From the NCBI GenBank assembly GCA_030686995.1, contig CM060703.1:114957361-115021360 (forward strand): a stretch of 64,000 nt of DNA, in the 5' to 3' direction. Positions 24,011 through 38,162 of this stretch are shown one piece after another. This DNA comes from Artemisia argyi. Lineage: Eukaryota > Streptophyta > Magnoliopsida > Asterales > Asteraceae. Positions within the stretch are counted from its first letter, which is position 1. Every line of letters begins with the position of its first letter. A model generated the notes under the pieces. The model was not told the DNA's origin and did no database searches. It saw only the letters and a list, made by a program, of their open reading frames with translations. The translations under genes were made by a program, and so were the position numbers.

Positions 24011-27000
24011 TTGTTTGTGGTCTCAGTTTCGGCACCTTTTACAAAACCTCATGTCTTACTGTCACTGCAGCCACATCTGACTCAGCAGCTGCAGCTATCC
24101 CAACAACAGCTTCCCGGGCAGCTAGGGAGCAACAGATGGCGACTCGACCAACACGCCCCATACCGAGGTCAACAACAGGGTGTGCACGCACAGGTTAGCC
24201 AAATTCGACTCACTGCTCCAATTATATCATTTTTTATATAATTTCAGGGTTGGTTGTCGATGAGGCAACAAAGGTGCTCCAGAATGCTGCAAAGAATTGC
24301 AGGTGGGCAATCTTGCTTGCATCCAAATACATTCAGTTTAAAAGGGGTGTTTGGATCCAGTTTTAAGTTTTGGGTCTTTCATCAGGGTGTTTGGATTCAG
24401 ATTCAATTTTGCCTCTTTCATAGGGTATTTGGATTTAGTTTTAGTTTTGGAGCCTGTCTTAGCGGTGTTTGGATTCCCGTGATGTGTTGGACTGTCGGAA
24501 CGGTTGCAACTGTATTGTTTTACGATGTATATTTGTACATGTATATATCAATATAATACCTCCTTTTCTATAAAGGTTTATTTCTAATTTGTTCGATACA
24601 ATTTACAAGGCTCAAGTACAACGTTCCATTTTTTTCTGTAACCACCATATATTCATATCTTTAAAGCTTAAAGAATGAATTTGAGAAAGACTTTGCATCA
24701 TACAACTCAAAGCGGGAATAGGTTGTTGCAGACATGTTTATAAGTTGTTTCAAACAAATGGGAATTCTTACTGCAGAGTTCTTACTATTTGCGAGTAGTG
24801 CACACTAGGGACATGTACACTATATATTAGTCACAATAGTAGTTCAATCTTATTTTGACATGTAAGCCCAATGAAGTGGCTAAATCTCCTAAAGGTCTCT
24901 ATTTTTTTGTTGTTCCTAAAGCTAATTCAAAAGTAGCTACTCTATTATTATGTTTGTTTGTTGTTTCACAGCGTTTGAGAACCTGATATATATCTTAAAC
25001 AACTTGCCAATGCTATATCCTTAATAGGTCATACCTGTGATGTAACAACATATAAGAATGATTGTGTCCCTAGATTAGTTTAGCTACAATATTCCCATTA
25101 TAACGTTCAATAAATGGTTACAAACTTATATTGCTTGCGATACCTGTCTCCTTTATATACCACTTACACTAAAGGTGTGACCCTTTACAGAAGTTAGGAC
25201 GTTACTCATTATAATAGCTACCAACTGTTATATATACAAGTACTGTGCGTTCACAGGTATCCCTAAAAGTAGGTGTACACAGACGGTTGGTCCGTTTGCT
25301 ACGATCGTTAGACCTAGATTGGTAAAAAAATTTATACCGGTGCTATAGCAGTTGAAGAAAAATCACAGTATGTGGCACCACATAGCACAACCTACTTCAA
25401 CTAAAAAGATGTGCAATTCTATTTATCTGGATTATTATTTTGCAGAACTATGGCAGCATATAGCAAAGACAAACGTGTTGAAGTGGCGCCACAAATAGTG
25501 ACACTTGAAGACATAGATCGTACAAAAGATCGTGGATCTTACTTCAACAACGTATTGCTGTATACTGCTTGATAAAAAAAGGTGATTCAGTAAAATTTAG
25601 CATGTATAGTAACAGGCATCAAAGCAATGAATTCATTAAAGCAATCACTTCAGGCATCAAAACAATAACTTTCATGGATGTAGTCAAATTTATAGGCGTG
25701 ATCGCTCATAGGTTGTAAATGCTCCATCCTCTCCCTAAGGTGTAGTCTAAGATCTGTTCATGCAGTTGTATTTTTAACTATAGCCTAGATGAGCAGCGCA
25801 ACAGAGGTAGGAGCAAATGCTCCAGGGCAAGCGGAAGCTGAAGCTCAAATGGAAACAAAACTGAGGACAGATTTGAGTGGGAACCAGTGCACCAGGCATT
25901 ATTGAAGGTATTGACTGGCTTATTCGTGATTGTATTTAAAATAACTTTGGTTAACTAATTCGCATCGATGTACCTCTTTTTTACAGTCAAGATTGTGGTG
26001 TAGATGCATCTTTTGGCTCAAGTAGTCGTAATCTTTTGGTTTTATAAGATTCAAATTTGCTTTTGCTTTTAAGGGGAAAATTGATTTCGATTATAACTTA
26101 AAAACAATTTTAAGGAGGTTATAATCAGTCAAATTTCTGGATTTGGTTTGTTATTTGTTACTATGAAATTTTTTTATGTTATCAGGTGAGATAAAACACA
26201 AGCAGCAGAATAAGGAACATACTCATAGCCGCGAAAAGATGCCATGGCAGACTAACAGAGTTAATTATTGGCATGTGCATGCAGAATAACGGAGTCAAGG
26301 TACAAAGAATTGAATATACAGTGCGAAATATACAAAGACCAAGGTATGCTTATCATAATGCGCTCAAAGTAGATTCGTATTTTCTGTTACCTCAATAGTT
26401 ATGTAGAACTACATGTAAGCATGATTGCATTTCCAGGAGAGGGGCTCCAAAGAAAAGATGGGTCTGACTATATGGAATTGAAAGGTGAGCACAAAGACTC
26501 ATTCTACTAAAATCCGTATCCTGAATGCATACACGGCTCTGAAGACACACACATTCTACATTGTATAAGTGATCGATAGAAGACTTAAGTAAGATCAACA
26601 GCTCCTAACCGATACCAATCTTTCTGTAACAATTTGTATATGTGGTTTCAGTTTTGCTCTGTTTTCGATTTGTTGAGTGCAATCTTTTTTCTGCAAATGT
26701 TCAGATTTAAGGAGTGTTTGGCTACGAGTGCTGCAACATTCTTCTAAAAGGCAAAGTGGTTAACGTAAGTTTCTAGGGGATAAATAGCTTTTTGCAAATG
26801 CGAACCGTGATATGTGGCGACTGAAGCATGAGGATTAGATCAGGAACATGGATGCAGATATGAAGAATTAACAACTTGATGACTAAGCAGACAAATGTTT
26901 TAAATGCAGTTTGTTGTGAGCAGCCACGACTGATGAAGTATTACTGAACACTCTTCTTGGTCTTATTTTTGTAAGGTATAATCCGTTTCTGTAAGGAGGT

Positions 27001-28630
27001 TAGTAATGCTTCTTTATTAACGCTCATAAAAGGTGAACTGAATGACTACTTTTTACCATCATCCATCTAAACTTAAACCTGTCGGAACCATGTAAACTTT
27101 GATATCAGATAAGTAGAACTGTATGTAATCACATACAACAAAAGCTCCACCATATTTGATTGTCTCAGTCAAAACCTTTCAGGTATGTAACTGGATTGGC
27201 TAATTTGTGGAGGTTGCAGGACACTGCTAATGTCTCACGTGTTGCTACAAGTGTGAGATGCTCAAGTTGTAATAAACTGAATCTTGCACCAGGTATGGTA
27301 GTTTAATTTGTTCTTTATATATACATTGTAGCGCTTTAGGAGTTTATATGGAGTTATGGACCCAAAACACACTTTGCGTTACTTTTGATTTTTTTGTGAT
27401 TAGGATACACAATTTCTTGGTCAAAAGAAAGAAAAAAATGGCATAAGCTAGAAAAGGTGCGGAAACTAAAAAAATTATAAGGTTTACTTATAACTTGATG
27501 AAAGTAAGAAATTTGATGAAAAAAAAAGTTCATGTTGTAGGGCGCGTCATGAAGGGACATAATGATTCAAAACCATGGTCACAACCTGTTAAAGCTTACG
27601 TTTCACGTTACTTAAAAGTGGCCTGATAGTGCTAAACCGACCTCTGATGGGAGCCTCGAGGTCATAGGTTTGAATTCACACATTACAACTGAACACGTAC
27701 ACCTACATGTATAATAATGTGTTCCCATTCTTTTCAGGTAGGAAGTCATCCTGATCGGATTGCATTTACAGCCAGCTTATATAGCTCATCAATCACTTTC
27801 TTAAATGTTGATAATAAAGATGCTAATGGGACTGTTACAAGTAAAATATTATGACTGTTTTAAAAGACTTTTTTCCCAGCTGCAAAATAGCAGTAGTAAA
27901 GGAACGTCTGACAAGGGCTGGCCGTTTGCGAATGCTGCAATGAGAAAAAATGCCCCGATGATTTGTGACACCGTTGTTCGCTACTATTGCTTTTGCAACT
28001 GCTTACCTCTCAACACGTGATTTACCAGTTGCTTAAAAAAAGTTTAAGGTTAACTATGCAGGTACGTATGTCTTTCATACTTTCATATGGATAATTAGTT
28101 TGAATAAGAAACGCTAAAAAACACGTCACATAAGCAGGACATAGAGACGATCTGGAACAAACTTCTTGGGAGATCAAGGGCGGTTTGGGCGACCGAGGGA
28201 CATTAGTCATAATGTGAGATGTTTAATTCAAGGTATGGTTGTTTGCCATTGTTGTATTTGATTCATGAAACCTCCACCCCCTAATTCTATTTATGGGAAC
28301 CTCCGCTCCCCTAATTCTATTTATCACACCTAAATATTAACTTGCCACAAACATATTCTACATATATAGACTTCAAGTTTTAATCTGTGCTAAATTAAAA
28401 AAATACATTCTTGACCTTAAGGCATTCCAGTTAGTATTATAGTGTTTAGATGTAAATTTACAAATAATTAGATAAGTAGTTCTTGCTAGATTTGGTCTCG
28501 GATTGCTTTTTTAATTATTAAATAAATAGGCTACTCTTGATTGATTATACAAAATTCATTCCTTGCCTTCATTGTACCTAAATAGCAAAACTGACTATAT
28601 GTATTAGCCAACTAAATCAGCTATAAAAAA
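24011..28630 (+). other. Exon-like debris, possibly a spliced non-coding transcript or gene pieces carried by a Helitron
   Basis: Several GC-richer pieces are bounded by good splice signals. One is 24071-24193 (CACTGCAG before, CACAG|GTTAGC after) and another 24248-24301; joined in one frame they stay open and read on as LVVDEATKVLQNAAKNC. A 40-codon frame at 25450-25572 follows TTTTGCAG. Further AAG|GTATG-type junctions occur near 26345, 27292 and 28230. I recognise no protein family. It lies just left of a Helitron 3' end (29111), so captured fragments are as likely as a host gene. Confidence 0.25.
24345..24480 (+). repeat. 38-41-bp minisatellite, about 3.3 copies
   Basis: Units beginning GGTGTTTGGAT(T/C)C start near 24345, 24386, 24423 and 24464, each followed by a T-rich GTTTTGG...CTTTCAT-like tail. 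Confidence 0.7.
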
Positions 28631-28920
28631 CAACGCCTAATAACCCGTAAATTCAGAAGGAGTGGCAGTTTGTCATACAAAAAATCAATCTCAGTTAGGA
28701 AACTTTTTTCTTTAACATTCGAATTTATGTGTTCTTTTGCAATGCAGCTGCCAAGACTAGCACCAAAGGGTGGAACAAATGTTCAAGACAATGCCTAATA
28801 ACCAGTAAATTCAGGAATACCAGTTTGTCATGCAAAAAGCCAATCTCGGTTAGATTCAAATTTATATGTTCTTTTGCAATGCAGCTGCCAAGACTAGCAC
28901 CAAAGAGTTGAAAAAATGTT
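28631..28920 (+). repeat. Tandem duplication of a 3' splice site and exon start
   Basis: 28631-28788 and 28789-28920 are direct repeats. Both hold CTAATAACC(C/A)GTAAATTCAG, a GTTCTTTTGCAATGCAG acceptor-like tract and CTGCCAAGACTAGCACCAAA. The first copy has about 26 extra bases. Confidence 0.8.
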
Positions 28921-29081
28921 TTTCTTGGAAGGCAATCTCAGTACAGGAAATTATTATTATTATTTTTAACTAGCATGTCAGGAAATTGGAATTGAACTGT
29001 TCATTTTGTAATAAATTGAATTTTTCGATCGCTCTGTATTCGTCCCTATCTTTTTTTGTGCTAACTTGCTTATACAAAAAC

Positions 29082-29111
29082 CCCGCGGCAACGCGCGGGT
29101 TCAAAACCTAG
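29082..29111 (+). mobile_element. Helitron 3' terminus
   Basis: A GC hairpin with CCCGCG and CGCGGG arms around GCAACG is followed eight bases later by CTAG and then T. A GC hairpin close to a CTRR end at an A/T insertion point is the hallmark of Helitron 3' ends. The 5' TC end was not identified; the element lies to the left, possibly including the exon-like debris. Confidence 0.65.
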
Positions 29112-29112
29112 T

Positions 29113-29406
29113 TCAAAACATTGACAAACATAGATAAATGGGTCTTGACAAAAACATTAACATAAAACAAATCATATTCGAATTACATAATGAGCATTCA
29201 CATTTGTTAGGTAGATAATAACAAGTTTCTTGACATACTGGGCAACAACAATTCTCTTCTATCATACTTTTGATTATATGTTGATCTATAAAATCATCGT
29301 TAGAATCTTCTATATAGTTGCAAAGTTCATATAAACCAGCATTTTTCATCATACTATGGAGTATATAAACATCTAATTTTGTTTTTTTCTTTTTTATTTT
29401 TGACAT
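29113..29406 (-). CDS. Small cysteine-rich hypothetical frame
   Basis: 97 codons on the minus strand. A Lys-rich start is followed by ELCNYIEDSNDDFID and a cysteine cluster CCCPVCQETCYYLPNKCECS that could bind zinc. Copy 2 of the duplication keeps ELCNYIE and part of the cysteine region but has stop codons. I do not recognise the family; it may be an exon of a degraded gene or a chance frame. Confidence 0.3.
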   Translation of the reverse strand: MSKIKKKKTKLDVYILHSMMKNAGLYELCNYIEDSNDDFIDQHIIKSMIEENCCCPVCQETCYYLPNKCECSLCNSNMICFMLMFLSRPIYLCLSMF

Positions 29407-29945
29407 AAAATCTTCAACATCAACGACGTTAGATTTTCTTTTTATTTTATTTATTTATTTTTTTACCATTGACTTTTGATACCGAATCTGAAATTGCCTT
29501 TTATTTTTTTTTTCGGATCGGATTTCAACATTTCATTCTCAAATTCAAAGTTATTTGATGAATCAACTTTATCAATCATTGAAAAATACTTTGATATCAG
29601 TTACCTTATATTTATCGAGCTGTTTATTAATTCCTATTATAATTTTGAATTATAAGAAAAAGTATCTGCATAAAATTATGTAGGAAAAAAAATCAATAAT
29701 AATAATAATAATATTAAAGAAAACACATAAAATTATAAAAACTATATTAAACAAACCTTGAAACGTGCTTTTAAAATTGATTAAAAGATTGCATGTTTAT
29801 AAATAAATAACAAAATGAACATTTAAAATAAGATTAATAAATCAATAACTATAACTAAACAAGACTGATAAAAAAAATGTTATAAACAAACCTTGAGGAA
29901 TTAAAATAACATAAAACTTGTAGAAGAGAGTTATATTAAATAACA
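29115..29945. repeat. Duplicated segment, copy 1 (MITE-free)
   Basis: Collinear with 31425-32955 from AAAACATTG through TTGAGGAATTAAAAT. It contains the sequence ACTATATTAAAC where copy 2 carries the Stowaway-like MITE, so it preserves the empty site. No TG...CA ends, primer site or polypurine tract, so the pair is not an LTR pair. Confidence 0.75.
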
Positions 29946-29967
29946 AACTTTTCTTACATACCAAGAC

Positions 29968-30495
29968 ACTCATCTCCACCATCCATCTAAAAAGAAATCA
30001 ATGGTTGAAATTAAAAACATTTTAATATTTCACCCATTTTTTATAATTTAAATATCTCTTAAACCGTAAACGTTAAGCAAAAATAATTACACCATCGCGA
30101 CGAGCATTTAATTATCTTTCTATAGACGGACTCTTTGATATACTTTCGACAAAATTTTTTTTTCCGTTTATTTTACGTTTTTTCATGGCTGAAAAAAATC
30201 ATATATGATATGTAATATCATATATGATATATCATATGTAATTTTTTCGGCCATGAAAAAAAACGTGAAAAAAACGAAAAAAAAATTGTCGAAAATATAT
30301 TAAAGTGCCTATCTATAGAAAGATAATTAAATGCTCGTCGTAACGGTATAATTTTTTTCGCTTAACGATTAACGGTTTAAAAGATATTAATATTTGAAAA
30401 AAAAGGATAAAGTGGGTTTTTTAAATTATTGAGATTAATCTCATCTATTAGATAAAATAAAGATGAAGGGAAGATAGAGGGTGGAGATTAATCCG
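29968..30495. mobile_element. Long foldback element (about 530 bp)
   Basis: Arms of about 240 bp are roughly 80-85% complementary by eye. GAGCATTTAATTATCTTTC at 30104 is mirrored at 30316, and TTTTTTCATGGC at 30179 by GGCCATGAAAAAA at 30250. The centre is an alternating CATATATGATATG block. The outer borders are fuzzy (CTCCACC... and ...GGTGGAG). No coding capacity; Mutator-type or other long-TIR MITE. Confidence 0.7.
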
Positions 30496-30592
30496 TAAAA
30501 AAAGTTTGATCCTCAAATGATCTTAAATCAAACTTGTATGCATGAATGATTTAGGGTTAAGAATTGGGTGTGTTTTTATAGGTCCGATTAAT

Positions 30593-30839
30593 AAGGGTAT
30601 ATTTGGCGAAAATAACTGTTGCTGGAACTGGTGTTGGTGCTGGAGATGGTGCTGATGCTGGAGATTATAAAAAGAGATTATTTTTATAAACCTTTTGTTT
30701 TAAGAGATTATGAAAGATTTTTTTTTTTAGAATCTCTTATAAGTTATGTCTGCCAAACAAAAATTATTTTTTAAGTAACTTATTTATTGAAAAAATAAGC
30801 ACAATCTCCCAACAATCTTTTGTGCCAAACATATCCTAA
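30593..30839. mobile_element. Small MITE (about 247 bp)
   Basis: The left end AAGGGTATATTTGGC is mirrored by GCCAAACATATCCTAA at the right. The interior carries a GGTGCTGGAGATG repeat (30618-30664) and AGAGATTAT blocks. The target duplication is unclear. Confidence 0.5.
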
Positions 30840-31424
30840 GTCGGTTTGTTGTATTTTTTTTTACATTATTATGTAAATATATTCTTAATTTATAGTAATT
30901 CAGATCGTACTTGTTTATTAGTCGTTTTAAATATATTATACAGTATCTAAAATGGGTTTTAAAAAAATTACACATATAAAATTGCACTTTTTAGATTTTT
31001 GTTATTTTAATTTTCTCATATTATACACTCACGGGGCTGTGATTATGATATTTAAAAGTTAATTTTGACTTTTAATACCTCAATTTTAGGGATATGCTTA
31101 TAAATATATTCAAACACTCCAATTAGTTTATGATGTCCAAACCTAATCATAAAGAAAACATTGATATCAATGAGAAAAAATCACACTAACAAAATTAAAC
31201 TTGTTAGGATTTCATTATTTTAATTTTCTCATACTACACAATATGTACATATAAAGTTTTGGGTAAGATAGGTATGTAGATCCACAAGAGAGGTTTTTTA
31301 GTATTTTTATAAGATAATAAGATATTGTTACGTTACCTTTAAATGGGCCTTTAAAAGAATTAGAGTTTGTAATAGTTGGGCTTTGTATAGTTTGGTCTTT
31401 ATTTTAAAAATTTGTAACATTTAA
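30840..31424. other. AT-rich intergenic DNA
   Basis: No gene or element recognised. Confidence 0.5.
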
Positions 31425-32149
31425 AACATTGGACTTTGTAAACACGGATTGACAACAAACATTAACATAAAACAATTTATATTCGAATTACACAATATTA
31501 TGGAAAAGAATTCTCTAATGTTCACTCTTTCATGTTGGTCATGTTGAACCAACTAACAATTAGAAAATGATAAAATGGAATCACCATTAATTGAAATGAG
31601 GGACTCATTATTTTGTTTTCTCTAACAATATCGTTAACATGCTAGAACATGAGAGATGTAAACTTTAAAGGATCTCAATCCTATTATTATTCAAACTTCT
31701 GATACATCTTTGTATTCTGGTTCGATAGGCGAGCATAATGAGTCTTCACATTAGTCAGGTTGGCATTGACAAGTTCCTTCACATACTTGGGCAATAACAA
31801 ATCTCTTCTATTATACCCTTGAGTATATATGGATCTACTGAATCATTGTTAGAATATTCTATATAGTTGCAAAGTTCACACACACCAACCATTATTTATT
31901 TATTTATTTATATATTTTTTACCATTAACTTTTAAAACGGATCTTCAACACTTCCATTATCGAAATCAACTTTATTTGATGAATCAACTTTATTATCTTT
32001 GACAAATACTTTGATATCAGTTACCTTATCTTTATCGTGCTGTTTAGTGATTCTCATTATAAATTCGAGTTGTAAAAAAATGCATGCCTAAAAAAGACAT
32101 TAATAATAATAATATTAAAGAAAGCACACAATATAATAAAAAGATATAC

Positions 32150-32826
32150 TACATCCGTTCCAAAATTTATAATGTTAACTTATTCAATCAAACTTTGACC
32201 TTTTATATATCTATACTACATACTAATGTATTTAGGACATCTAAAAGAGGAAGTCTTAAAATTTTTAAGACCAAAAACATTTCCCAAATAAGAAATAACA
32301 AGCCATTTAGTTACATTGTTACATTGTTAATATGTTTATGACTAATAACATTCATTTAATAGACTTTATGAATAACTTTATGATTAATACAAAAATGACC
32401 AATGGTAAGTAGTAACTACCCATTGAATTGTAAGTTGTAACTGCTCATTGATATCATCATCACCATACTTACTCCTTCCCGTAACCTACCAAATATATAT
32501 AACCCAAACCAAAAAATAAAATACACCAAAACCATCACTTCTAGCCACACAACCCCATGCCACCGGAACACATCTCTACCGCTGTCGCTCGCCACAAAAT
32601 ATAATCACAGGGTACCAGCCGCCGCATCGCGCGGGTACCCTGCTAGTATATATATATATATTTGTATTGTATAATACTTAATGCAAAATATATAAATTAA
32701 ATTGGGTTTTAAATGTATTTTCATTGATATAATTTTCATCAACTATTATATAATACAAAAATATATATTTAAGGTCAAAGTTTGATTGAAAAATCAAAAT
32801 GAACAAAAATTTTGAGACGGAGGAAG
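32150..32826. mobile_element. Stowaway-like Tc1/Mariner MITE, itself interrupted
   Basis: The ends CTACATCCGTTCCAAAAT and (complement) CTTCCTCCGTCTCAAAAT match the Stowaway consensus style and are flanked by TA (32148-32149 and 32827-32828). About 60-bp arms around CAATCAAACTTTGACC are inverted. Removing the Helitron inside leaves about 240 bp, a normal MITE size. Confidence 0.85.
32210..32646 (+). mobile_element. Complete non-autonomous Helitron (437 bp) inside the MITE
   Basis: It begins TCTATACTACATAC preceded by A and ends in CTAG followed by T. A GC-rich hairpin (GCCGCCGCATCGCGCGG, 32618-32634) lies about 12 bases before the end. TC start, CTRR end, terminal hairpin, A/T target and no target duplication fit Helitron rules. 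It has no Rep/helicase, so it is non-autonomous. Confidence 0.8.
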
Positions 32827-33021
32827 TATTAAATAGATCTTGAAATGTACACATAAAACTGTTTAAAAGGTTGAATATTATAATTAAAAAATATTTTTGT
32901 TAAAAAAATATATTAAGCTTGAGGAATTAAAATTGCATAACATGAATGAGTTAGGAAAGTCAAAACATCATCCTTTAATCTTTGACTAAGCAAACTCATA
33001 CCACAATGACTTGGAAATTTA

Positions 33022-33248
33022 GGGGCGTTTGGTTCACAGAATATTTTTTTAGAGTAATTGTAATCTTTGGAATGAATTGTAATTTGATGTAATTGTAATT
33101 CAAAGAGTTGAAATGTGTTGTAATTGTAATGTGTTGTAATTGTAATTGATGAAATCTGTCGATGTGTTTGGTTGATGCGCAACGTAATGTAATTCAATTA
33201 TTTTTAAATAAAACATAAAAATGTAATATAAGAATAATAAAAATAATA

Positions 33249-33310
<62 letters not shown>

Positions 33311-33312
33311 TC

Positions 33313-33346
<34 letters not shown>

Positions 33347-33528
33347 TAAAAATAATAAAAAATTATTATTATTATTTAATATTTATATTATAATAATAAT
33401 AATAATTTTAATAAGTAATAATAATATAAAAATAATAAAAAGTTATTTTTTTATTTAATATTTATATTATATAATTATTATTATTATTATTATTATTATA
33501 ACAATAATAATAATTTTAATATTTATAT

Positions 33529-33591
<63 letters not shown>

Positions 33592-33850
33592 GATGTTGAT
33601 GTTTTAAAATATAAATTTTTTTTGAATTATAACTTAATTCAGAACTTTCCATCCAACTTTTTATGTAATCTAGATTCCATCATTTGGTGTAATTGTAATG
33701 GGTGAATTACAATTATAACGCGAACCAAACAGTCACCGTAATGTACTCTCAATTACAATTCCTTTCACTCTGCCAACTAAACACGATTGGAATGTAATTC
33801 AGATTACAATTACAACAAATTACAATGGATTACAGCGAACCATACGCCCG
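33022..33850. mobile_element. MITE with TAA-rich core (829 bp)
   Basis: GGGCGTTTGGTTC at the left is mirrored by GCGAACCATACGCCC at the right, and both flanks are rich in TGTAATTGTAAT and its complement. The centre (33226-33595) is almost pure TAA/TTA repeats. The leucine-run frame there is an artefact. Confidence 0.7.
33226..33595. repeat. (TAA)n/(TTA)n microsatellite region
   Basis: About 370 bp of TAA and TTA runs, the longest at about 33530-33590. The strand sense flips inside the tract. Confidence 0.9.
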
Positions 33851-34166
33851 ATTTTAAAAGCAATTAGTAATTGTTCACAACAATTTCAGCCTCTTTTCAT
33901 TATATGATGTTTTATATAGGACCAACAAAAGCTTGAGATGTGGAGGCGCTCCATTATAAATTGTTGAGATATAACGACCAATAAGTTATTCTTAACTCTT
34001 AAGTGCCCAAAGCAAACTTGTCATGTTTCATGTTTTAGCCCATATTTATTGATGTTTATGAAAATCAAATTTTAATTGGAATATATGTAAAAGTACGTTC
34101 ATTAGTCTTACAATTTTGTTATGATACTCAAAAGCATGGCCTTATTGACAAAAGTAAATTGATACA
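33851..34166. other. Intergenic DNA
   Basis: Nothing recognised. Confidence 0.5.
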
Positions 34167-34882
34167 TGATGCAGGATTTAGTAACCAGGTTTTATAATTT
34201 ATAATAGTCTCGTTTAACTAAGGTCTACCTAATGCACTAACAGGCAGTGTACCCGGTCGTGTGAGGTATAACTAGATGGTAAAGTCGATGTCTTCCCAAG
34301 AACTAAAGTGCGGACAATATCTAAGTTTCAATGTCACTAAATAAAAGGGGGTTTTAATAACTGGTTTAATTAAGCTAAAAAAATAAATAAACAAAACAAT
34401 TAACAAGTGAAAGGAAATCAGTTGGAGAAAGTAGTGTTAACCTAATTACTACTCTCGTTATCAATATGACAAGTTTTCTATAGATGCATCCTATCGTCTT
34501 ATCTAGGGGTTCAATTCAATAAGCTCAGTTGCTCACTTCGCCTATCCTATTTCCATAATCCCCTACTCCGATATCTAAGGATTTTACCCTTAGTAATGAA
34601 CAGAGGTCCGCGGATGCCTATGTAAAGTCTTTAAGCGCCTCTACTAACTTAGACTAGCCTAACGGGAAGTGTTGTCACTTACACCTCCCCTCTAACTTCT
34701 CAAGTAAATCTACCAGGTAGGTGATCCTTTGGTCAATTCGCACATGTATAGTAATGGAAGCGTCTACGGTTCGTCTTAACCATTACCAAGTCACAACCTT
34801 CTAATGAAATGCGGGCACGGTCACCACCGACACTCCACTCGAAGGACTACCCAATATCAAGACTCTTAAAGCTAAAGTATCC
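34167..34882 (-). repeat. Solo-LTR-like repeat S, left part (U5 end)
   Basis: Minus-strand LTR end reading ...CCTGCATCA, with a GGTACACTGCCTG-type block also found near the end of the family A LTR. It continues at 52464 after removal of the Tat element and one copy of its TATCC duplication. With the right part it makes a repeat of about 1.57 kb with TG...CA ends. Confidence 0.6.
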
Positions 34883-35371
34883 TGTTGATACAAAAGTTGG
34901 GCGTTCCTGATTATGGACTCTTGCTCTCGTACCAATTCGCTTCTTAATGCTTGAAACCTGCGCACTAAGAAAATAAACAACACCGTTAGGCTTATCGTGG
35001 GATTGTCTCCCACGATTAGACTCTGACGTGAGAGTAAGTAATCGATTTAGGGTTCTCGTAAAGAGTTTTAGGGTTTGTGAATCGTACCTTGAATGAGAAT
35101 TATGTCATTCCTTATATAGGCGCAGAATCCTTGTAGGGTTCGTGCTCCTTACGTTTCGCACCCATGGTGCTTATCCGAGTAAGGATATCTATTCCATAGA
35201 TAGAAGATCCTTACCTAAACCGTATATGTAGTTTAGTTGGGCTTGGGCTTATGTGAGCCCATTCCCTTTATTGGTACGGCCCAAGTTATAATAGCCCACA
35301 CATGGTGGCTTTGGGCCTTAATAATGTTTATTATTTGGGCTCGTGGCCCATATATAGACTATACGTCATCA
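34883..35371 (-). repeat. Tat 3' LTR
   Basis: 489 bp; on the plus strand TGTTGATACA...CGTCATCA. A polypurine tract (GGGGGGACA on the minus strand, 35372-35380) abuts it. Confidence 0.92.
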
Positions 35372-35380
35372 TGTCCCCCC
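35372..35380 (-). promoter_or_regulatory. Tat polypurine tract
   Basis: GGGGGGACA on the minus strand, directly before the 3' LTR, the normal plus-strand primer location. Confidence 0.7.
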
Positions 35381-35645
35381 AGTCTAGTGTGCGCGGCTCG
35401 TAGCCGCGGATGCTAGACTAGTCACAACAGCGGTAAGCGTGGCGGGAGAACTTCGAAATATTGCCGCCTAATTATTGAGTACAATGTACCTAGTCTTATA
35501 TATTTCAAAGAAATGCCTCGAAAATCGGGGGTTGTGTCCACGTGTCTCTCGAAAAACGGGAAAAAGTGCATGTACCTTTTCGCCTTCTAGCCACACGTAT
35601 TTGTGAGTGGGATCCACGTGGGCGTCATTTAGGGTTTTTGGACCC

Positions 35646-35654
35646 CTTATATAA
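35646..35654 (+). promoter_or_regulatory. TATA box for the antisense Tat gene
   Basis: TTATATAAG lies about 275 bases inside the 3' LTR and about 130 bases before the first ATG of the antisense frame, on the opposite strand to gag-pol. Confidence 0.5.
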
Positions 35655-35778
35655 GAGTCACCACCTCCTTGTTACCTAAAACACATAGTAAAAACACATA
35701 CTCACTTCTTCAAAGTGTTTTTTGCAAAGAGAGTAACTGTTTTATTAGGTACATTTGTGTGCGATTCTCAGTAAATTT

Positions 35779-38162
<2,384 letters not shown>

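Larger units (their letters stand above)
31425..32955. repeat. Duplicated segment, copy 2 (carries MITE and Helitron)
   Basis: Second copy of 29115-29945. It is longer because of about 240 bp at 31496-31735 absent from copy 1 and because of the MITE at 32150-32826. Confidence 0.75.

Noticed and set aside
29115..32955. The two copies at 29115 and 31425 as LTRs of an element
   Set aside because: No TG...CA ends, primer site, polypurine tract or target duplication; the copies differ by large indels.
33467..33652. Poly-leucine/isoleucine frame
   Set aside because: Product of the TAA/TTA repeat.
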